Origin: Datisca glomerata
Lineage: Eukaryota > Streptophyta > Magnoliopsida > Cucurbitales > Datiscaceae
Length of the DNA: 64,000 nucleotides
Reading direction: 5' to 3'
Assembly: GCA_003255025.1 (NCBI GenBank)
Contig: QANY01007891.1
Coordinates: 1 to 64,000, forward strand
The notes beneath the pieces were generated by a model, which was given only the letters and a program-made list of their open reading frames with translations, did not search any database and had not been told where the DNA came from. A program made the translations under genes and the position numbers. Of this stretch, positions 58,861 through 64,000 are shown piece by piece. Positions within the stretch are counted from its first letter, which is position 1, and each line of letters starts with the position of its first letter.

Positions 58861-58920
58861 CTCATCTTCTTTCTGTATCAATTGTTGTTAACGAAAAATG
58901 TGTTTCTAATATCATAAAAT
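57435..58920 (+). pseudogene. Gag-protease remnant of element E
   Basis: The gag begins at an ATG at 57,435. After early frameshifts it reads 'SSHIVPREDLAALKKWKI' and 'IKQANTSKDAWDTFVALF' (UBN2-type). The knuckle 'CYNFIKKGHMAKDYW' has lost the second and last Cys (to Phe and Tyr). The protease site 'SIVDFGCPNHMT' has Phe for Ser after the catalytic Asp. 'TVDLWHARLGHVSYYSL' is the pre-integrase; similarity ends there. Confidence 0.8.
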
Positions 58921-60517
58921 CAATGTGTTTAAAGATTTAGATATCATGCAACTTGAATTTGTACTTGTAACTTGTCTTATCATGATTCGACTAGACATAT
59001 TCTTTAATTAACAACTTAACCAAAACTGATTCACACTTGAACTAACTTAAACTTATAACATGAACATGACGGAATTGGTGTTCTGAAGCTGGTGTCACTT
59101 AAGGCTATCTAAATCATAAGGATGCTGACATGAATATGGTGACACTCATCCAGATAGATGATAAGATGACGTGAAGAGCCTGGTTACTTGATAACTAAGA
59201 AATATGTCTAAGTCTACTCTTTATTCATTTATCATTTCATTTGAGTTAATTTCATGACTCATGGTAGCTTGTACTCTTGGCTAACATGCAACTTATTCGT
59301 GAACATAAACATTATAGCTAATGCATGTAAAGCTAAAAATGTAATCATACATAACATAGTAATTAACTTTATCATAATATGAAAAATAAATAAAGCACTT
59401 AATCATAAGATTTAGCCATAGAAATAAATTAATAAAGTAATATTAAATTAAATATGCTACAGTCATGAAATATGAATCAAATTACTACGTAAGTCTACTT
59501 ACCTAGATTGTTATGAATAAAATTCAGCAACCAGTGACATAAAATTCAAGGATCTCAAATCATAAAATATTCAGATTATAACTATCATTATTTAATAAAT
59601 TAGAGGAGTGAATGGTGACAAAACGGTAAAAAATAAGCTGGGTAATGATCAGATCAAGCGGTTCAGAATAGTTCAACTAGGTTTGATTGATCTGAATCGA
59701 TATAGTTCTAATGTGCTGGACCGGTTCATTCTAGTTGGGTTAAACAGATTCAATTTGGCTTTGGCCAAACCAGTTCAGTTTAGTCAGATTGAACCGATTC
59801 GGGTTGAGTAATTTATGAGTCGTGTTGGATCAGAAGCAACGGGGAAGTAAGACCTATTTATAGACCAAACAGAGAAATTTTGAGAGAGAAAAAGAAAGGA
59901 TAAGAATTGCTTATCGACGACAAGAACGGAGATGATACAACGATCCAGAAAGACGACTAGGAGGCTGCCATGGAAGGAAAAGAAAACAAAGAGAGACAAG
60001 GACAAATTCAGAGAGAATGCATCGAAACAGGGAGAAAAAAAAGGAGAAATATAGAGAGGGACCGAGAGCTTAAAGAGTTAGAATCAAAAGGAACAAGCTT
60101 ACCGGAATCGAGGAATGGCGGAGTTGCGGCGGCGATGCGGTGACCACAAAAATAGAGACAGAAACAGGAATGTAAATTGCTGGAATTCGGAGAACAAAAT
60201 TTAAGATTGTAATGCCCCATAAAATTAATCGAAAGTCTGGGTTGGATAGAGAGAGAAATCAGAAAAGAAGAAAGAAAAGAGAAGAAAGAAAGAAGATGAA
60301 CATTTACTAGAATTTAAAATGACGAAGACGTTGAAGAATGAGATGAGAGAACATAGGCTTCATTGGGGAGGGGTTGCGTGAAAGAGAGATGGAATATGAG
60401 AGTGGTAAAAGAGTATATATAATATTAGTTTAGTGTTTCACTTGGGTGTAGAGTATTTCATGTGTGAGTGACCATAAAATTATTGAATTACCCCTTAATA
60501 TACGTTGGGTCATTACA
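58921..60517 (-). repeat. Presumed 3' LTR of the gypsy element (extent uncertain)
   Basis: The LTR start TGTAATGACCC (minus strand) is at 60,517, directly after a purine tract. A TATA box (TATAAATA on the minus strand) is at about 59,855-59,863. How far the LTR runs to the left is uncertain; I cannot define its end. Frames at 59,608-60,220 on both strands are not recognisable. A 'ggttcag/ggttcg' rich stretch occurs at 59,655-59,810. Confidence 0.5.
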
Positions 60518-61368
60518 TTCTCTTTTCTTTAAGAACTTTCATCATCGAAAGGAATATACCTTATTGAAATAACTCTAGATACTTTACTTGTATCTTTGTT
60601 TTTCATTTCCATGTTGCTTCCTCGATCCAATGATTTCTTCAAAGAACCTTAACTAACTGAATAGTCCTGTTATGAAGTGTCTAATTCTCATGCTCTAAAA
60701 TTCTGATTGGTTTCTCCTCATAAGTGAGGTCATCACGAACTTGCAGGGGTTCAAAATCAATGACATGTGTTGGATCAGGCACATACTTGTGAAGCATTGA
60801 GATATGAAACATAATATGAACACCTGAAAGAGCTGGTGGTAAAGCAAGCCAGTAGGCTAAAGGGCCGATACGATCTAAAATCTCAAAAGGACCAATAAAC
60901 TTGGGACTTAGCTTCCCCTTACGACTGAACGAATAACAGCCTTCATTGGGGAAACCTTGAGAAACATATGATCACCCACTTCAAATTCGAGGACCAAAAC
61001 ACATAACACTTTTTTTCTTACTTTGAGCGGTTTTGATTCTATCCATGACTGAATAGCTTCATTCGTAGACTGAACTAAGTCAAGGCCCAAAAGATTTCGT
61101 TCGCTAACTTCATCCCAGTGAACTGGCGACCGACATTTTTTCCTATACAATGCCTCAAACGGAGCCATAACAATCGTTACCTAGTAACTGTTATTGTATA
61201 CAAACTCCACGAATGCCAACTGTGCATCCCAAATATTAGAGAAATCTAATACACAAGCTCGAAGCACATCCTCTAATGTTTGGATCGTATGCTCAGATTG
61301 CCCATCAGATTGAAGATGAAAAACTGTACTAAAATTCAACTAAGTACCCAAAGCTTTCTGTAGACTCT
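60518..61368 (-). pseudogene. Ty3/gypsy integrase C-terminal region, decayed
   Basis: The minus strand reads 'ESLQKALGT', then 'FHLQSDGQSEHTIQTLEDVL' (catalytic Glu block of gypsy integrase), 'NIWDAQLAFVEFVYNNSY', 'MAPFEALYRKKCRSPVHWDE', 'LEFEVGDHMFLKVSPMK'. After several breaks comes the tail block 'QLVKVL*RNHWIEEATW'. Next is a purine tract ('taaagaaaagagaa') and the LTR. The upstream pol is cut off at 61,368/61,369 by a CACTA-type terminus. Confidence 0.85.
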
Positions 61369-61774
61369 CACTACAAGAAATATGATATTCTATAGAAATA
61401 AAATACAAGAGTTTCAGTCTCCACTTGTTGACAACTTGAAACAACGGGAGATTTATAAATCAAGTAAAATTTTTTCTAGTTAAAAGTAAAAAGAGAAAAG
61501 CGGGAGGCAAAAAGAGGGTGACTGAAAATTTAAAGTAGCGGGACTTGGAAAAAAGAGGGGGAGTGAAATTAAAATCGACATTGATCGAAGCCTTCTCTCA
61601 TTTCCCTCTACATTCTTCACTCTTCTTTGGTATCTCGCACGTTCATTCTCCATTTTCAGTAGCTTAACCTGATTCTTTTCACTCTGTGAATCCTTCTCAT
61701 TTTCCTTTATCGTTTTTCTTCACAAGGTCTCTCGACTTCAACCTCAGAAGAATACAACATACAACCTAGATTTT

Positions 61775-61985
61775 TCATAAGCCCGCGATCACAGAAGCTT
61801 CACGAATCTCAAAAGCTTACGATTACCCTCTTCAGAAGCTCGCGATCTCAGAAGCTTCGTGAATCTCCAAAGCTCGCGATCTCAGAAGCTTCACGAATCT
61901 CAGAAGCTCGCGATCTCAAAAGCTTCGTGAATCTTAGAAGCTCGTGATTACCCTCCCCATAAGCTCGTGATCTCAGAAGCTCCTA
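61775..61985 (+). repeat. Imperfect tandem repeat, about 36 bp unit
   Basis: Five to six units of 'agaagctcgcgatctc' and 'agaagcttcgtgaatctc' lie just upstream of the 62,006 exon, within or near a leader-like pyrimidine-rich segment (61,580-61,770). Partly palindromic (AAGCTT). Confidence 0.8.
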
Positions 61986-62005
61986 TGATTTTCTTTGCTT
62001 TACAG

Positions 62006-62119
62006 CCAAAGTCGCATCTGTTCAAAGAGATTAGAGAGAATATGTTGAAGCATCTTACAGTTGTTCTTGGTAATGATGGGGTAACAGCTCAGTTCTTATT
62101 GTTACATCTTTTGACTAGG
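62006..62119 (+). pseudogene. Exon fragment resembling MCM-binding protein (ETG1/MCMBP)
   Basis: A 38-codon segment is bounded by a good acceptor ('ttgctttacag') and donor ('agg|gtaaga'). It contains 'HLFKEIRENMLKHLTVVLG' and 'AQFLLLHLL', which resemble the central part of plant MCM-binding proteins (replisome disassembly factor). Neighbouring exons of such a gene are not visible on either side. I take it as a captured fragment. The family call is from memory of the motif and is moderately certain. Confidence 0.5.
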
Positions 62120-63309
62120 GTAAGAGTTTATTATGCAATTGCTATTCAGATTTTTGTCTATGATTTAGTCAGATTGACTGCCTATCTCTACTTCATTGTT
62201 TACACCTTTTATAAAATAGGATGTTCTTTTTGTTCTCCCTCATTTAACACATGTGGGTTTGAAAAAAAATATGTCCAAAGTAGGTTATCCCAACGATACG
62301 CTACACACAATGCATATTTATGTGGTGATTTTTGAATTCAGAGTTCTCCTTAAGTTGACTGCCACTTTCTCTACCTTTGTATTTATTGTGCAATAGTTTA
62401 TTTTCCCCTTTCTATACTTTCTTCATCAATAGTGAGATGTATCCCATGTATTTATAAAACAATCTTCTTTGAAAGAGAACTAGCCTTCAGGTTTGTTTTT
62501 TTAGGGAGTCAAGGGAAAAATTTGCCAAAATGTTAGCATCGAACAACTCTCAAGGAAAGTAAACTACATGAAGTAAATGCAATCATATTCATGTCCATCC
62601 TTATTAGTAATTATATCTTCTAGTTATGTTACTGATACTTGGAAGATTAGTTTTTGACGAGGCAGGAAAGTCAGTAAATCAGAAGGCTAGGCTTGGCTTC
62701 TAATTCTGGTAGAATTTACTTGAAATTAGTGATTAACGCTCTATAAAGAACAATTTAGCGGATGTTTATTTGAGCTACTGGGCAATCATTATTTACCAAT
62801 ATAAATAGGATGTTGTAAAAGAAGTGGAATGATGGTGAGCTACCCTCGGTAGGCTCTTTTAACCTGCAAATCTGCCTTGAATTCAAACTTGACTCTGGAT
62901 AACCTTAGACATAGATGTATTCCTTCAATAGATGTTACGTGTGTCATATGCAAGTCAATATCTGTGTTTGTGATATTTTGTCTTCTTTGTGATGATTCAC
63001 TTTTTACATTGTCAGACTGTATTAGACTAGGCCATCTTCAGTATCGGACTTCCCTTTTTAGTTGTGGAGGACTTTTTTGACCGAAAGGGAAATATATTGC
63101 TTTGTGTGTGTTTTGGTGTATATGGTAGGAATTGAATTATAGGGATTTTGAGAACATTGAACATAGTGGTTCCTTCTATTTTCTTTGTTTTTTAGACAGT
63201 TTAGACATTTGACATGGGTATTTTAGTATTAAATATGTACAGTTACTTGATGATTTGTGTAGCTGAAAGTCAATGACTAATAATGAAAATTACGTACATA
63301 AAAATCTAG
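62120..63309 (+). other. Intron-like or spacer sequence between captured fragments
   Basis: About 1.2 kb without recognisable exons of either gene. In a real cysteine synthase gene, an exon coding the segment before the 63,310 exon would be expected here, and I do not see it. Confidence 0.5.
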
Positions 63310-63735
63310 GTGACAAATGATGAAGTTGTCGAAGTGGCAAGGAGATTAGTATTGAAGGAAGGTTTGCTGGTAAGTTACAGTTCTTAAATATTGTTTGCCA
63401 TAAATATTTGGGAAACAACTCCATTTTAGTGGATTTATCATTTCTTAGCTATGTATGCACAAGAACCCTTTCTCTATTCCTGAAAAAATAATTAAATCCT
63501 TCTCTCTGGTAACACACCTCATCACCATTGGAATATTGGATCAACCTTCTTCCTATAGTGACAACCTAAATTATTCTTTTACAATGGTCGAAGTGCTAGA
63601 GAGTTGCCCACTCTATTTTTGATAATTTAAAATGTTATCTTGATCTCCCCTCAGGTGGGCATTTCATCAGGTGTTCTTGCAGCTACCTCGATAAGATTAG
63701 TAAAACGACCTAAGAATGCTGGAAAACTCATTGTG
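63310..63735 (+). pseudogene. Cysteine synthase (O-acetylserine thiol-lyase) exon fragments
   Basis: Two exons, 63,310-63,369 ('VTNDEVVEVARRLVLKEGLL') and 63,655-63,735 ('VGISSGVLAATSIRLVKRP' onward to 'AGKLIV'), have clean splice ends (tctag|, |gtaagt, cctcag|, |gtaagt) and both are phase 0. They match the late part of plant OAS-TL, the PLP enzyme making cysteine from O-acetylserine and sulfide. 'GISSGA' is the usual PLP-pocket block; here it is 'GISSGV'. Earlier exons carrying the PLP lysine and Asn-loop are absent. The final exon would lie beyond 64,000. Fragment or 3' end of a gene: I favour a captured fragment. Confidence 0.7.
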
Positions 63736-64000
63736 GTAAGTTGTTTCCCATGTCTTTAATTAGTTAGCTAGTATTTGAACCAATCAGTTAAAATATTTTT
63801 TCTGGAAATTACGTAAATAAAATGTCCCGTAAAAGTGTTCGAGCTTCTAATTCATTTAGTTGGTCCACGTGCAACTTCTAATTCTAATTTGTGGTGTGAA
63901 AGTAGAGTTAACACTGGTCCAATGTGGAAGGGAGTTTAAATCGATTCTGCATGATGTGGTTGATTGAAATTGTTTAATTTATATTTCTCATCTAATTTTA

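Larger units (their letters stand above)
61369..64000 (+). mobile_element. CACTA-type element carrying host exon fragments (left end; runs off the window)
   Basis: A terminus CACTACAAGAAAT begins exactly where gypsy integrase homology ends, at its 'E-S-L-Q' block. The interior has plant-gene-like exons with good splice sites from two unrelated genes (62,006-62,119, and 63,310-63,369 with 63,655-63,735), but no transposase. The right terminus is outside the window, so its nature as a gene-capturing CACTA (Pack-type) is an inference. A flanking TCT (61,366-61,368) would be the expected 3-bp target half. Confidence 0.6.

Noticed and set aside
59655..59810. Fourth GGTTCG-rich stretch
   Set aside because: It lacks the GGTGT-type inverted ends of the other three and lies in presumed gypsy LTR sequence; not enough to call another copy.

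Overview
This is nuclear DNA from a flowering plant, most likely a eudicot. The evidence is AT-rich spacers with plant-style GT-AG introns, an AATP1-type AAA-ATPase gene, and a dense set of plant transposon families (Ty1/copia, Ty3/gypsy, MULE, CACTA, Tourist MITE, LINE). I cannot name the species. Host coding content is small. It consists of one apparently intact three-exon AAA-ATPase gene (20,555-23,527, +), a dead tandem copy of it (24,523-25,480, +), and captured exon fragments near the right edge. The rest is mobile DNA, much of it nested.

Layout. 1-20,500: repeat territory. A non-autonomous LTR element (4,495-7,652) has a perfect 5-bp target duplication, two LTRs and a Tat-like primer-binding site. 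A decayed minus-strand relative (10,005 to about 17,450) carries two tandem arrays. Both lie among pieces of a minus-strand LINE (3.0-3.8, 7.7-8.6 and 17.5-18.1 kb). A Tourist-like MITE (9,230-9,701) and GGTTCG-rich inverted-repeat elements are also present. 20,500-25,480: the ATPase gene pair. 25,481-39,136: copia element A starts inside the ATPase pseudogene. A Sire-like copia element B (29,756 on) is inserted in A, and a CACTA element (31,857-34,842) is inserted in B's gag region. 39,137-52,611: a Tnt1/Tork-like copia D (minus strand) cuts B's 3' LTR. It was itself split in gag by a 9.8-kb Mutator-like element (41,590-51,412) that carries a DUF1985/Ulp1-type protease gene on + and a MuDR-type transposase on -. 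52,612-58,860: copia C (minus) and truncated copia E (plus). About 58,900-61,368: 3' end of a Ty3/gypsy element (minus). 61,369-64,000: left end of a CACTA-type element that seems to carry exon fragments of an MCM-binding-protein/ETG1-like gene and of a cysteine synthase (O-acetylserine thiol-lyase). It runs off the right edge.

The insertions can be ordered from the sequence: ATPase duplication, then A, then B in A, then CACTA and D in B, then the MULE and a GGTTCG element in D. On the right, the CACTA/gene-fragment element entered a gypsy integrase. Nearly every retroelement reading frame has stops or frameshifts. The best candidate for an unusual system is the MULE. It has both terminal inverted repeats, a near-perfect 9-bp target duplication, a protease gene facing its transposase, and eight clusters of short palindromic CACGA/TCGTG repeats in its non-coding parts.

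All boundaries were set by eye from alignments within the window; no database search was possible.
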